A stretch of 64,000 bases of DNA from Proteus terrae (lineage in GTDB: Bacteria > Pseudomonadota > Gammaproteobacteria > Enterobacterales > Enterobacteriaceae): contig NZ_PENS01000006.1 of the NCBI RefSeq assembly GCF_003144325.1, forward strand, positions 240,418 through 304,417, in the 5' to 3' direction. Position 1 is the first letter of the stretch. Each line of letters begins with the position of its first letter. A model generated the notes under the pieces. The model saw only the letters and a list, made by a program, of their open reading frames with translations, was not told the origin of the DNA and searched no databases. The position numbers and the translations under genes are program-made. This document shows, piece after piece, positions 18,123 to 27,630 of the stretch.

Positions 18123-19277
18123 TTAGGTATTTTGAGGTTGTACTCTTGGTCTAATAAACATAGCAGGGATCGTTAATGCTGCCATTAACCAGAAGATCAA
18201 CGACTCTTGATTAGGAAGTTTTTCATACAACCAACCAGAGACAATAGTCATGATCGCAATACTTCCGCCCATCGCTAAAGCCGAATATACCGCTTGTAGA
18301 CGAATAATTTCGTGCTCTTGACGTGCGCTAATAAAGCGCATTGCCGCTAAATGGCACACCGTAAACGTACCACTATGTAAGATTTGAACAACAATAAGCG
18401 CGGGTAATGCGGTAAAACTCCCCATTAATCCCCAACGTAGAAGCCCAGCAAAAGCGGAAAGTAAGAGCAGATTTCTTGCGCTCCAGCGACGGAATAAGCG
18501 GTGGCTCAACATAAAAACAACCACCTCTGAAACCACACCTAATGACCAAAGATAGCCGATTGTTGCGGTGTCATACCCTGCTTTTTCCCAATAAAGTGCA
18601 CTAAAACCATAATAAGCAGCGTGCGCACCTTGCAGTAAAGAGACACACAACAGAAAACGCCAAACTGGTCCATCTGAAATGAGTTTCATAAAGGATACAT
18701 TGCTGTGTTCTGCTTTTTTTACTTTACCCTGTGGCATAACTTTAGGGCGGAGCATAGATGTTAGAAATAGTGCAAAAGTACTGGCAATCAATCCATAAAG
18801 AATAATGGGATGCCCAAAAACATCAATTAAAACACCTAGCAATGATGAGCTAATAATAAAAGCAATTGAGCCCCAAACGCGGATTTTCCCATAGTCTAAA
18901 GGAAACTGTTTTTGCCACGTTCCAGCTAGAGAATCCCCTAAAGGCACCATCGGTGAAAAGAAAACGTTAAATCCTGTCATCACAAAGAATAACCATGCCC
19001 AATGGCTACCCATCATAAATGCAACAGTAAAAAGTAATGAGAGAAAAGCAAACAACCTCAATGCAGTGATAAGTTTTGACGGATCCTTTACCGCAGGCGT
19101 TAAAATTAGGCTACCAACAAAACGTGCGGTTAAACCTACACCTAATAACAGACCTATCATTGCCGGATCGACGCCCTCTCCTTTTAGCCATATGGACCAA
19201 AAGGGTAAAAAGATGCCGTATGAAAAGAAATAGGTAAAATAATCTAAGGCAAGCCACAATGTTGATGGAATAACCAT
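18123..19277 (-). CDS. hcaT: MFS transporter HcaT (putative 3-phenylpropionate permease)
   Basis: 384 residues (E. coli HcaT 379), about 12 membrane helices, inner membrane. Close to HcaT throughout: WLALDYFTYFFSYGIFLPFW at the N-terminus, WQKQFPLDYGKIRVWGS, LLQGAHAAYYGFSALYW and QILHSGTFTVCHLAAMRF. The hca degradation genes found nearby in E. coli are not in this window, so the true substrate may differ (nucleoside or aromatic acid/H+ symport type). The start MVIPSTLWLAL is chosen on homology with GGGGGA just before it. It lies downstream of glyA on the same strand, past a terminator. Confidence 0.85.
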   Translation of the reverse strand: MVIPSTLWLALDYFTYFFSYGIFLPFWSIWLKGEGVDPAMIGLLLGVGLTARFVGSLILTPAVKDPSKLITALRLFAFLSLLFTVAFMMGSHWAWLFFVMTGFNVFFSPMVPLGDSLAGTWQKQFPLDYGKIRVWGSIAFIISSSLLGVLIDVFGHPIILYGLIASTFALFLTSMLRPKVMPQGKVKKAEHSNVSFMKLISDGPVWRFLLCVSLLQGAHAAYYGFSALYWEKAGYDTATIGYLWSLGVVSEVVVFMLSHRLFRRWSARNLLLLSAFAGLLRWGLMGSFTALPALIVVQILHSGTFTVCHLAAMRFISARQEHEIIRLQAVYSALAMGGSIAIMTIVSGWLYEKLPNQESLIFWLMAALTIPAMFIRPRVQPQNT

Positions 19278-19298
19278 CCAATCCCCCATTTTTAAGAT

Positions 19299-19336
19299 GC
19301 AAAAAAACCCGCCAAGAACAAGTTCTCGAAGCGGGC
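19299..19336 (-). terminator. Terminator downstream of glyA
   Basis: On the minus strand CCCGC pairs with GCGGG around an inner GAAC/GTTC stem, followed by seven T residues. It is 33 bp after the glyA stop and only about 20 bp before the hcaT start. Confidence 0.85.
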
Positions 19337-19369
19337 TTGTACAACGGGTTTTATTATATCGTTACAAAC

Positions 19370-20623
19370 TTATGCGTAAACTGGAAATTTAGCGCAGATA
19401 TCCAAGACTTTTTGTTTCACTTTCTCAATGTTCGCTTCATCATTGATATTATCAAGGACATCACACATCCAACCGGCTAATTCACGAGCTTCCGCTTCTT
19501 TAAAACCACGACGTGTAATCGCTGGAGAACCGATACGAACCCCAGAAGTTACAAATGGGCTACGTGGATCATTTGGTACGCTGTTTTTGTTAACAGTGAT
19601 ATTTGCACGACCCAGTGCAGCATCTGCATCTTTACCTGTAATATCTTTATCAACTAAATCTAATAAAAACAGGTGGTTTTCAGTTCCGCCAGACACTACT
19701 TTATAACCGCGATCTAAGAAAACTTCTACCATTGCTTTCGAGTTTTTAGCAACTTGTTGCTGATAAACTTTAAATCCTGGCTCCATAGCTTCTTTTAATG
19801 CAACCGCTTTACCTGCAATAACATGCATTAAAGGGCCACCTTGAGAGCCTGGGAATACAGCAGAGTTCAGTTTTTTATAAAACTCTTCATCGCCACCTTT
19901 AGCAAGGATAAGACCACCTCGTGGACCTGCTAAGGTTTTATGGGTTGTTGTTGTAACAACATGTGCATGAGGAACAGGGTTAGGATAAACACCTGCTGCA
20001 ACCATACCCGCAACGTGTGCCATATCAACAAATAAGAATGCACCAATACTGTCTGCGATTTCGCGCATTTTAGCCCAGTCAACCATACCAGAATAAGCAG
20101 AGAATCCGCCAATGATCATTTTTGGTTGATGTTTTTTAGCTTGAATAGCGATGTCTTCGTAATCAATTTTACCTGATTCATCAATACCGTAAGGTACGAT
20201 ATTATACAGTTTACCAGAGAAGTTAACTGGTGAACCATGAGTTAAGTGACCACCTTGTGCTAAGTTCATACCTAAAACGGTATCACCTGGTTTTAACAAT
20301 GCCATATAGACAGCCGCATTCGCTTGAGAGCCTGAGTGAGGCTGTACGTTAGCGTAATCTGCACCAAATAATTCTTTTGCACGATCGATAGCCAGTTGCT
20401 CTACAACATCCACATACTCACAACCGCCATAGTAACGTTTACCCGGATAGCCTTCAGCATATTTATTTGTCAGCTGAGATCCCTGCGCCTGCATAACACG
20501 AGGACTGGTATAGTTTTCAGAAGCAATAAGTTCGATGTGCTCTTCTTGACGAGTCACTTCACCTTCCATTGCATTCCATAATTCTGGATCGTAATCAGCA
20601 ATATTCATTTCACGTTTTAACAT
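19370..20623 (-). CDS. glyA: Serine hydroxymethyltransferase
   Basis: 417 residues, same length as E. coli GlyA. PLP enzyme that converts serine and tetrahydrofolate to glycine and 5,10-methylene-THF, the main cytosolic source of one-carbon units. The PLP lysine is in [16 protein letters not shown] (near 229). It starts [16 protein letters not shown]. Divergent from hmp; the shared upstream region contains a PurR-like box, fitting purine control of one-carbon supply. Confidence 0.98.
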   Translation of the reverse strand: MLKREMNIADYDPELWNAMEGEVTRQEEHIELIASENYTSPRVMQAQGSQLTNKYAEGYPGKRYYGGCEYVDVVEQLAIDRAKELFGADYANVQPHSGSQANAAVYMALLKPGDTVLGMNLAQGGHLTHGSPVNFSGKLYNIVPYGIDESGKIDYEDIAIQAKKHQPKMIIGGFSAYSGMVDWAKMREIADSIGAFLFVDMAHVAGMVAAGVYPNPVPHAHVVTTTTHKTLAGPRGGLILAKGGDEEFYKKLNSAVFPGSQGGPLMHVIAGKAVALKEAMEPGFKVYQQQVAKNSKAMVEVFLDRGYKVVSGGTENHLFLLDLVDKDITGKDADAALGRANITVNKNSVPNDPRSPFVTSGVRIGSPAITRRGFKEAEARELAGWMCDVLDNINDEANIEKVKQKVLDICAKFPVYA

Positions 20624-20735
20624 TCACATCTCCTGACTCAGCTAACTTCACTAAAGACAAACTCCCATGCGGGAGAAAGAATGGCATACAGTGTAAACTC
20701 TTTTTCTTCATTGAGATAGCCCCTAATGAAAAAAT

Positions 20736-20751
20736 ACGCAATCGTTTGCCA
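20736..20751. promoter_or_regulatory. PurR box upstream of glyA
   Basis: ACGCAATCGTTTGCCA resembles the PurR palindrome (ACGCAAACGTTTTCNT), about 113 bp upstream of the glyA start. PurR control of glyA is established in E. coli; the site here is predicted from sequence. Confidence 0.7.
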
Positions 20752-20925
20752 TCCAACTATAACAGCATATTATTACTTTTTAACAACCTCATTTTATCCT
20801 GTGCTTATTTCCCTTTTTGAGGCACATCTCGCCTTATTTTGCAAACACCCCGCATCATTCGCTAAGAATTGAGATTTTTTGTTAAAAAATAAAATCAGGG
20901 ATTTACAAAATAATCAAAAAGAGAT

Positions 20926-20948
20926 AAGTTGCATATAAAATGCAATTT
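20926..20948. promoter_or_regulatory. NsrR-like operator upstream of hmp
   Basis: A 23-bp imperfect palindrome: AAGTTGCAT, a 5-bp centre, then ATGCAATTT. It fits the enterobacterial NsrR consensus (AAGATGCAT-N5-ATGCATCTT) and lies 41 bp before the hmp start, the expected place for NO-relieved repression. Confidence 0.8.
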
Positions 20949-20967
20949 ATAAAAATTCACAATAAAC

Positions 20968-20980
20968 TGAAAATTTTTCA
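20968..20980. promoter_or_regulatory. Candidate MetR site between glyA and hmp
   Basis: TGAAAATTTTTCA fits the MetR pattern TGAAN5TTCA exactly. In E. coli MetR acts on both glyA and hmp from this intergenic region. The site is AT-rich, so a chance match is possible. The rest of the 366-bp interval (20624-20989) shows no gene. Confidence 0.5.
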
Positions 20981-20989
20981 GGAGCAATT

Positions 20990-22189
20990 ATGTTAGATGC
21001 ACAAACTATCGCGACAATTAAATCGACCATTCCCCTCATTGCTAAAACAGGCCCTGCATTAACCGCCCACTTTTATGACCGAATGTTCTCTCGCCATCCA
21101 GAATTAAAAGATATTTTCACCATGAGCCATCAAAGCAGTGGTGCACAACGCGAAGCCCTATTTAATGCGATTTGCGCTTATGCGACGAATATTGAAAACT
21201 TAGCCACTATATTGCCTGCCGTTGAGAAAATTGCACAAAAACATGTCAGTTTAAATATTCTTCCTGAGCACTATCCCATCGTTGGTGAAAATTTATTAGC
21301 AACAATTGATGAGATGTTTAGTCCTGGGCAAGAAGTATTAGATGCTTGGGGTGCCGCTTATCAAGTATTGGCAGATGTCTTTATCAATCGTGAAGAGCAA
21401 ATTTATCAGCAAAAAGAACAAACAAACGGGGGTTGGAGAGGATTACGGAACTTTAAAGTTAAACATAAAATAAAACAAAGTGATGTCATTACCAGTTTTG
21501 AATTAGAGCCTGAAGATGGACTCGCTGTTACTCCTTATCGATCCGGCCAATATTTAAGCCTTTATATCCGTCATGAGCGTCTTGAAAATCAAGAAATACG
21601 TCAATATTCATTAACTCAATCCTCAAATAATAAAACCTATCGCATTGCAGTAAAACGCGAAGAGAAAGGTATTTTATCGAATTTTCTTCATGACTATATT
21701 CAAGAAGGTGATACTTTACAAGTTGCCACACCAGGGGGCGATTTCTATTTAGATATATCACCAACAACACCAGTAACTTTAATTTCAGCAGGTGTGGGTT
21801 TAACACCAATGCTGTCTATGTTGCACACGCTTTCAGCTCATCAAGCTAATATTAATTGGTTACATGCGGCTGAACATGGTGGTGTCCATGCGTTTAAAGA
21901 TGAAGTTAATCAAGCTGGCAATCAACTTTCACACTACCAACAAGCGATATGGTATCGCGTGCCACGCACTGAAGATGTACAAAATAAAGATTATCAATTC
22001 GAAGGCTTAATGACATTAAAACAAGTTGAAGATTGGCTAACGATTCCTGATATGCATTTCTATTTTTGTGGCCCCTTACCTTTTATGCAATCTATTGCTA
22101 AACAACTTATTGAACTAGGTATTAATAGTGAAAAACTTCATTATGAATGTTTTGGTCCTCATGCTGTTATTACACAAGACTTACAATAA
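20990..22189 (+). CDS. hmp: Flavohemoglobin, nitric oxide dioxygenase
   Basis: 399 residues (E. coli 396). An N-terminal globin domain with the proximal histidine in [10 protein letters not shown] is followed by FAD-binding (RQYSLTQSS) and NAD(P)H-binding ([15 protein letters not shown] and [11 protein letters not shown]) domains. Converts NO to nitrate with O2 and NAD(P)H. AGGAG at 20980-20984 sets the start. Divergent from glyA, predicted to be repressed by NsrR and followed by its own terminator. Confidence 0.97.
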   Translation: MLDAQTIATIKSTIPLIAKTGPALTAHFYDRMFSRHPELKDIFTMSHQSSGAQREALFNAICAYATNIENLATILPAVEKIAQKHVSLNILPEHYPIVGENLLATIDEMFSPGQEVLDAWGAAYQVLADVFINREEQIYQQKEQTNGGWRGLRNFKVKHKIKQSDVITSFELEPEDGLAVTPYRSGQYLSLYIRHERLENQEIRQYSLTQSSNNKTYRIAVKREEKGILSNFLHDYIQEGDTLQVATPGGDFYLDISPTTPVTLISAGVGLTPMLSMLHTLSAHQANINWLHAAEHGGVHAFKDEVNQAGNQLSHYQQAIWYRVPRTEDVQNKDYQFEGLMTLKQVEDWLTIPDMHFYFCGPLPFMQSIAKQLIELGINSEKLHYECFGPHAVITQDLQ

Positions 22190-22226
22190 AAATACCTTCA
22201 TTAACGTTCAATTTTAAATTAAACAA

Positions 22227-22260
22227 AAAAGCGCTGATTATATTTATCAGCGCTTTTCTT
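22227..22260 (+). terminator. Terminator of hmp
   Basis: AAAAGCGCTGAT / ATCAGCGCTTTT, a 12-bp perfect stem with a 7-nt loop and a T-rich tail, 37 bp after the hmp stop. The A-run on the left could also serve the convergent membrane-protein gene. Confidence 0.9.
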
Positions 22261-22278
22261 GGTTATTTCACTGCCTTC

Positions 22279-22926
22279 TTATGATCGATATTTATTTTCA
22301 ATCGCAGCAGGAATAACATGATATTTAGCAGAAAAACCGTACCAAATAACACTAACTAAACAGAGCGTATAACCAAATAGTTCACTGCCCTCTTCCACCA
22401 TATTTTTAACGGCGCGATTATAATCCTCACCCAATAATTTATGCCAAAGTATTCCCATACCAAATAGACGAGAGAACAGTAAAACACATAATAGGCCAGC
22501 AACTAACATCCCATGGCTTGGATGAGTAATAAAGTGAATTAAGCCTTTTAACGTTCTCTTACCTTCTCTAATTGCGATAGCAATACAAATAAATGTCACC
22601 GTTAGAGCAAACCAAACCCAAGAACCGTGAGCAATCTGATCAAAAACGCCATCTAACTCACGAATTAAAATACACAAGAAAAAGCCCATAATAAGCGTGA
22701 ACGCTCCCCGTTGTTCACTGTTTTGACATGCTTTAATAAAAAAGAATAAGCAAATAATGGCGACGATGATTTCTTGACCTAATTCAGTTACTGACGTTTC
22801 AGAAATACCATTATCAAAAACCAAAATATCAAGAAAAATAAACCCCGTAGTGATGGCGATTAACACTGCTGCACATAAAAATAAAGCAAGACGCTTTAAT
22901 AAATAATTAAACATTATTTTGCCCAT
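22279..22926 (-). CDS. Unrecognised polytopic membrane protein
   Basis: 215 residues, not recognised. It shows about six hydrophobic helices (near residues 8-30, 48-65, 72-92, 103-120, 137-158 and 182-202) with short loops, including the conserved-looking acidic stretches FLDILVFDNG, RELDGVFDQIAHGS and NMVEEGSELFGYT. No signal peptide or catalytic motif that I can name. ATG alternatives are at codons 1 and 5; ribosome signals are ambiguous (AAGG next to the first ATG). It lies between hmp and glnB, where E. coli has no equivalent gene, and is convergent to hmp. The intact frame and hydrophobic pattern support a real gene; function is unknown. Confidence 0.75.
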   Translation of the reverse strand: MGKIMFNYLLKRLALFLCAAVLIAITTGFIFLDILVFDNGISETSVTELGQEIIVAIICLFFFIKACQNSEQRGAFTLIMGFFLCILIRELDGVFDQIAHGSWVWFALTVTFICIAIAIREGKRTLKGLIHFITHPSHGMLVAGLLCVLLFSRLFGMGILWHKLLGEDYNRAVKNMVEEGSELFGYTLCLVSVIWYGFSAKYHVIPAAIENKYRS

Positions 22927-23109
22927 ACCTTAATAATTTTTTAATGTCGATGATAATAACTTTACTTAAAAGTTATTGAATAACATTTTGTGCCTTAAAA
23001 TTTATAAAAAATAGTAAAATAAATTGTTAATAATCATCAATAGACTTGCATAAGATATAAATAGCATTTTAGGTAAAACATAAAAAAATTAATTATGCGC
23101 AATAAAATG

Positions 23110-23147
23110 AAAAAGCCCGATATTTTGATTAAAAAATATCAGGCTTT
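23110..23147 (-). terminator. Terminator of glnB
   Basis: On the minus strand AAAGCC-GATATTTT arms (one mismatch) form a hairpin ending in TTTTTCATTTT. Located 47 bp after glnB. The rest of 22927-23193 is AT-rich with no gene. Confidence 0.85.
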
Positions 23148-23193
23148 AATAAAAATAAATAATGTAACTATTTAGCTTAAGTTTGAACAATAA

Positions 23194-23544
<351 letters not shown>

Positions 23545-23547
23545 CTA

Positions 23548-25164
23548 TTACCAGTTGTGGCGACCAAAACCGCTTGTAATTGGGTATCTGCGATCTTTAC
23601 CAAAATTACGACTTGTAATACGTGGCCCAACAGGGGCTTGACGTCGCTTGTATTCATTAATATCGACTAATTTTATCACTTTACGGACTGTCGCTTCATC
23701 AAATCCAGCCTCAACTAAATCAGATACAGATTTATCTTGCTCAACATAGCCCTCAAGGATCGCATCCAAAATATCATAAGGAGGCAAATTATCTTGGTCT
23801 GTTTGTCCCGGTGCAAGTTCTGCTGATGGCGGTCTATCAATAACGCGTTGAGGAATAGCCGGCGAAAGCGTATTACGATATTTAGAAAGCTCAAAAACCA
23901 ATGTTTTAGGCACATCTTTTAGTACATCAAAACCACCAGCCATATCACCATACAATGTGGAATAACCCACAGCTGATTCGCTTTTATTGCTTGTAGTTAA
24001 CACTAAACGACGGCGTTTATTCGACATTGCCATTAAAATAACAGCGCGGCAACGTGCTTGTAGATTTTCTTCTGTAGTATCTGCGGCAGTATCTTTAAAC
24101 ATAGGTGCAAGCTGCGCCATGAAAGCATCAAACATAGGTTCAATAGAAACCGTATCAAACTCAACACCTAATAAATCGGCTTGTTCTTTAGCGTCATGAA
24201 TACTCATTTCTGAAGTATAACGAAATGGCATCATAACAGCCTGAACACTCTCTTTGCCTAAGGCATCAGCTGCGATAGCAACGGTTAACCCAGAATCAAT
24301 ACCACCAGATAACCCTAGAATTGCCCCTTTAAAACCGTTCTTAGTGACGTAATCACGTGTTGCAAGCACTAATGCTTGATAAACTTGCGCTAAAGGTGAA
24401 AGTTCCGGAGCAGGATCTGCCATTGGAATAATGTTTAATTCGTCGAATTCAACAATAGCAGTCTGTTCATCAAATGCAGCTAAACGATGTGTAATAGCCC
24501 CCCGTTCATCAAATACTTTTGAACAACCATCAAATACCAACTCATCCTGACCACCAATTTGGTTAAGATAGATCACTGGAAGGTGTGTTCTTTGGCAATG
24601 TTCTTTAATTAGCTGTGTACGAACATGAGGTTTTTCACGATTATAAGGTGAAGCATTAATAGATAGAACGAGATCAGCACCCGCTTGTTTTAATGCATCA
24701 ATAGGTTCATTGATCCAGATATCTTCACAAATTAACAAACCTAGGTGATAACCTTTAAACGGTACCACACAACGCTCATTTCCTTGTTGGAAATAACGCT
24801 TCTCATCAAACACACCATAATTAGGTAATTGCTGTTTGAAATAACGCGCTTGTAATTCACCTTTATAGAAAAATGAAAGTGCGTTATAAATTTTGCCGTT
24901 TTGCCACCAAGGATGTCCAACAACAATCGCTATTTTTTTGCTTGCTTGTTCTAAACGCGTAAGTTGTGTTTCACAACGCTGTTGGAAATCAGGACGAAAT
25001 AGCAGATCTTCAGGAGAGTAACCGCATAAAGCCAGCTCAGAAAACATGACCAGATCGGCCTCTTCTTGTGCTTTAACGGTAGATAACATGCGTTCGCAGT
25101 TACCTTCAATATCACCAACAACCCAATTAAGTTGAGCCATGGCGAGTTTTAGTTTTCGACTCAT
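23548..25164 (-). CDS. nadE: Glutamine-dependent NAD+ synthetase
   Basis: 538 residues, the two-domain type that E. coli lacks. The N-terminal nitrilase-like glutaminase (about 5-255) has Glu in FSELALCGYSPEDLL, Lys in PNYGVFDEKRYF and the catalytic Cys in LLICEDIW. The C-terminal synthetase has the ATP loop LGLSGGIDSGLT and the SNKSESAVGYSTLYGDMAGG motif. It amidates nicotinate adenine dinucleotide using ammonia from glutamine. The start MSRKLKLAMAQLNWVVGD at 25164 fits the family and has GGAGAG upstream. It lies between glrR and glnB; E. coli has nothing there. Confidence 0.95.
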   Translation of the reverse strand: MSRKLKLAMAQLNWVVGDIEGNCERMLSTVKAQEEADLVMFSELALCGYSPEDLLFRPDFQQRCETQLTRLEQASKKIAIVVGHPWWQNGKIYNALSFFYKGELQARYFKQQLPNYGVFDEKRYFQQGNERCVVPFKGYHLGLLICEDIWINEPIDALKQAGADLVLSINASPYNREKPHVRTQLIKEHCQRTHLPVIYLNQIGGQDELVFDGCSKVFDERGAITHRLAAFDEQTAIVEFDELNIIPMADPAPELSPLAQVYQALVLATRDYVTKNGFKGAILGLSGGIDSGLTVAIAADALGKESVQAVMMPFRYTSEMSIHDAKEQADLLGVEFDTVSIEPMFDAFMAQLAPMFKDTAADTTEENLQARCRAVILMAMSNKRRRLVLTTSNKSESAVGYSTLYGDMAGGFDVLKDVPKTLVFELSKYRNTLSPAIPQRVIDRPPSAELAPGQTDQDNLPPYDILDAILEGYVEQDKSVSDLVEAGFDEATVRKVIKLVDINEYKRRQAPVGPRITSRNFGKDRRYPITSGFGRHNW

Positions 25165-25237
25165 AAATATTAGTCTCTCCGCTATCTTCCGCATAAAAAG
25201 AAAGTTAGTTTAAAAATATATTCGTTATCTGCAAAGG

Positions 25238-26575
25238 TTATTCTTTAAAATCATTCGCATCTAGCTCATGGCGAGATAACAATTTATAAAACTCAGTTCG
25301 ATTGCGCCCAGCCATACGTGCAGCTTGAGTCACATTGCCTTTTGTCATTTGCAAAAGCTTTCTCAAATAGGTCATTTCAAAATGTCCTCTTGCTTCTGCA
25401 AATGTGGGCAGAGCCGTATTTTCACCTTGTAAGGCCTGTGTTACAAGCGCTTCACTAATCACAGGGGCTGTTGTTAACGCAACACATTGCTCAATAACGT
25501 TAACCAATTGACGCACATTACCCGGCCAACTTGCTGTCATTAAGCATTTCATCGCATCAGTTGAAAAGCTTCGAACAAAAGGTTTATGGCGTTTAGCAGA
25601 CTCTCTCAATAAATGATTAGCAAGAATAGGAATATCTTCAGCTCTCTCACTTAATGTAGGAATACGTAAATTAACCACATTTAAACGATAGAACAGATCT
25701 TCACGAAATTCATTACGTTCCATCGCTTTAGGTAAATCACGATGTGTTGCAGAAAGGATACGTACATCAATATCAATATCGCGATTACTGCCTAATGGGC
25801 GAACTTTTCGCTCTTGTAAAACACGCAATAATTTAACTTGCAATGCCATTGGCATGTCGCCAATTTCATCTAAAAATAGTGTGCCACCTTCGGCTGCCTG
25901 AAATAACCCTTCACGACTACTCACTGCTCCTGTAAAAGCACCTTTCGCATGACCAAATAGTTCAGATTCTAAAAGTTGCTCAGGTAAGGCACCACAGTTA
26001 ATGGCAATAAAGGGTTTTTTCGCCCTAGGGCTTGCGCGATGAATGGCTTGAGCAAGGACTTCTTTACCTGTACCACTTTGACCATTAATAAGCACGCTGA
26101 CATCAGATTGAGCAACTAGCTTTGCTTGCTCTAATAAACGTAGCATTTGTGGGCTACGTGTCACGATATCTTTTGACCACTCTTCATCTGAAACAATAGT
26201 TACAAGTTCCAGCGCTTCATCAATCGCTTTATAAAGTGCGTCTCTATCAACAGGTTTAGTTAAGAAGCTAAATACACCTTGCTGCGTTGCAGCCACGGCA
26301 TCAGGAATAGAGCCATGTGCTGTGAGAATGATCACCGGCATACCGGGCTGTTGGCGTTGTATCTCAGCAAACAGCGCCATACCGTCCATTTCATCCATTC
26401 GGAGATCACTGATAACAAGGTCTATTTTTTCTTTTAAGAGAAGTTTTAGTGCTTCTTGTCCACTTTCAGCAGTGAAGATATGGAAACCTTCACTTGTTAA
26501 TCGCATACCAAGTAATTTTAATAACCCAGGATCGTCATCGACAAGTAAAAGATTTGCTGATTTATGGCCAGCCAT
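25238..26575 (-). CDS. glrR: Sigma54-dependent response regulator GlrR
   Basis: 445 residues, very close to E. coli GlrR. Receiver domain with phospho-acceptor Asp in LVISDLRMDEMDG (near 56), AAA+ domain with Walker A GQSGTGKE and the sigma54 contact loop GAFTGA, and a C-terminal Fis-type helix-turn-helix (GNVTQAARMAGRNRTEFYKLL). Activates glmY, found in this window with its sites. AAGGAG 7 nt before the ATG at 26575 fixes the start. Confidence 0.96.
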   Translation of the reverse strand: MAGHKSANLLLVDDDPGLLKLLGMRLTSEGFHIFTAESGQEALKLLLKEKIDLVISDLRMDEMDGMALFAEIQRQQPGMPVIILTAHGSIPDAVAATQQGVFSFLTKPVDRDALYKAIDEALELVTIVSDEEWSKDIVTRSPQMLRLLEQAKLVAQSDVSVLINGQSGTGKEVLAQAIHRASPRAKKPFIAINCGALPEQLLESELFGHAKGAFTGAVSSREGLFQAAEGGTLFLDEIGDMPMALQVKLLRVLQERKVRPLGSNRDIDIDVRILSATHRDLPKAMERNEFREDLFYRLNVVNLRIPTLSERAEDIPILANHLLRESAKRHKPFVRSFSTDAMKCLMTASWPGNVRQLVNVIEQCVALTTAPVISEALVTQALQGENTALPTFAEARGHFEMTYLRKLLQMTKGNVTQAARMAGRNRTEFYKLLSRHELDANDFKE

Positions 26576-26586
26576 GCACATTCTCC

Positions 26587-27630
26587 TTATTTAGATCCTG
26601 CTTCAGTCGGTTTTGAGCTTTGTGTGTCAGTGTTAGTTTTGACTGGCTCTGGTTTTATCGCCTCGGATTTCGTAGATTCTGGTTTTGAAGGCTCTGGTTT
26701 AACCGCTGTCGCAGAAGGTTGTTTTTCCTCACCCTTTGGCTTCTCTGTTATCGATTGCGTCGAAACAGGTTTTTCAACAATTGGTTTTTCAGTAATAGTT
26801 TTTTCGGTAACAGGTTTATTTGCATTCACTTTTTCTGTTTCCGCAGATGCTGCTGTTGCACTTTCCGCTAAATCTTCATTTTGCGATAGCGAATCAACAG
26901 AGCCACTCTGTTTTCTATTCGATAACTGCCGTTCAATTTGGGTAAGGCTTTCAAGCTTTTTCAGTGTAATACTTAGTTCATGCTGTAATGCATTATTCTC
27001 TTTTCTTAGCGCATCAATTTTATTATCTGTTTCTGTAGTTAAACGACGATAACGATTCTTTTCTTCCGCTAAAGAGAGAATGAGCGTTTGGTTCTCAATC
27101 CATGTCGATAATAGAACTCGCACAGAACTCGGAAATTGTAATTTATAGCTTTCTAATAACACTAATTGTGTTCGACGATCGGCAATCGTCATTCCAGCAC
27201 GCTCTAATAAAATACTTTTATAAAATGCATCATCCCACCCAGTAACAACAACACTGTTTGCTTGGCGTTGTGCTTCCGTCGTCATTATGCGGTTTGTACA
27301 TTCAATGGCTCGTAACCAATAAAGTGCGTTATTGATGCCTTCATCATAAAATGAGCTTAATGTTTTACATTCAGCCCAACGATAATCAATCGTTTTTTGT
27401 TTAACAACGGGGATTTCTGGCTCTGGCTCTTGTGCCTCCGTTAGCGACTTTGGTGTACACCCAGAAAGGACCAGTGGAAACATAATAAACAAGAAACACT
27501 GCTTCCAATTTAATGCGATTTTTCTAGTTGATGCAGGGGCCATAGATAACAATTCAATACCAAGCATCTTCTTATTTATTTTTTTATACTCATGATGAGG
27601 AGATGCTTGTTTTTGTGACCTGATATGCAT
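26587..27630 (-). CDS. qseG: Outer-membrane lipoprotein QseG (GlrQ), long form
   Basis: 347 residues (E. coli QseG about 237). A lipobox LSGC near residue 58 follows a hydrophobic segment. Family sequence follows: LYWLRAIECTNR, the QLVLLESYKLQFPSSVRVL region, a coiled coil, and RLTTETDNKIDALRKENNALQHEL to LTQIERQLSNRKQ. The last 100 or so residues are an extra low-complexity tail with repeated TEKP- and KPE-type units. QseG acts with GlrK at the envelope. The first ATG overlaps the glrK stop (TAATG), suggesting coupling, but it leaves about 30 residues before the hydrophobic core. ATGs at 27567 or 27543 would give a more normal signal peptide. Confidence 0.85.
   Translation of the reverse strand: MHIRSQKQASPHHEYKKINKKMLGIELLSMAPASTRKIALNWKQCFLFIMFPLVLSGCTPKSLTEAQEPEPEIPVVKQKTIDYRWAECKTLSSFYDEGINNALYWLRAIECTNRIMTTEAQRQANSVVVTGWDDAFYKSILLERAGMTIADRRTQLVLLESYKLQFPSSVRVLLSTWIENQTLILSLAEEKNRYRRLTTETDNKIDALRKENNALQHELSITLKKLESLTQIERQLSNRKQSGSVDSLSQNEDLAESATAASAETEKVNANKPVTEKTITEKPIVEKPVSTQSITEKPKGEEKQPSATAVKPEPSKPESTKSEAIKPEPVKTNTDTQSSKPTEAGSK

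Noticed and set aside
20569..20820. 83-codon frame running from glyA into the glyA-hmp gap
   Set aside because: It overlaps glyA in antisense and then the regulatory region; composition looks like non-coding AT-rich DNA.
26564..27052. 162-codon open frame on the plus strand over qseG
   Set aside because: It is antisense to the repeat-rich qseG tail; the protein is a Phe/Ser/Gly-rich low-complexity product of that repeat, with no ribosome site or family match.
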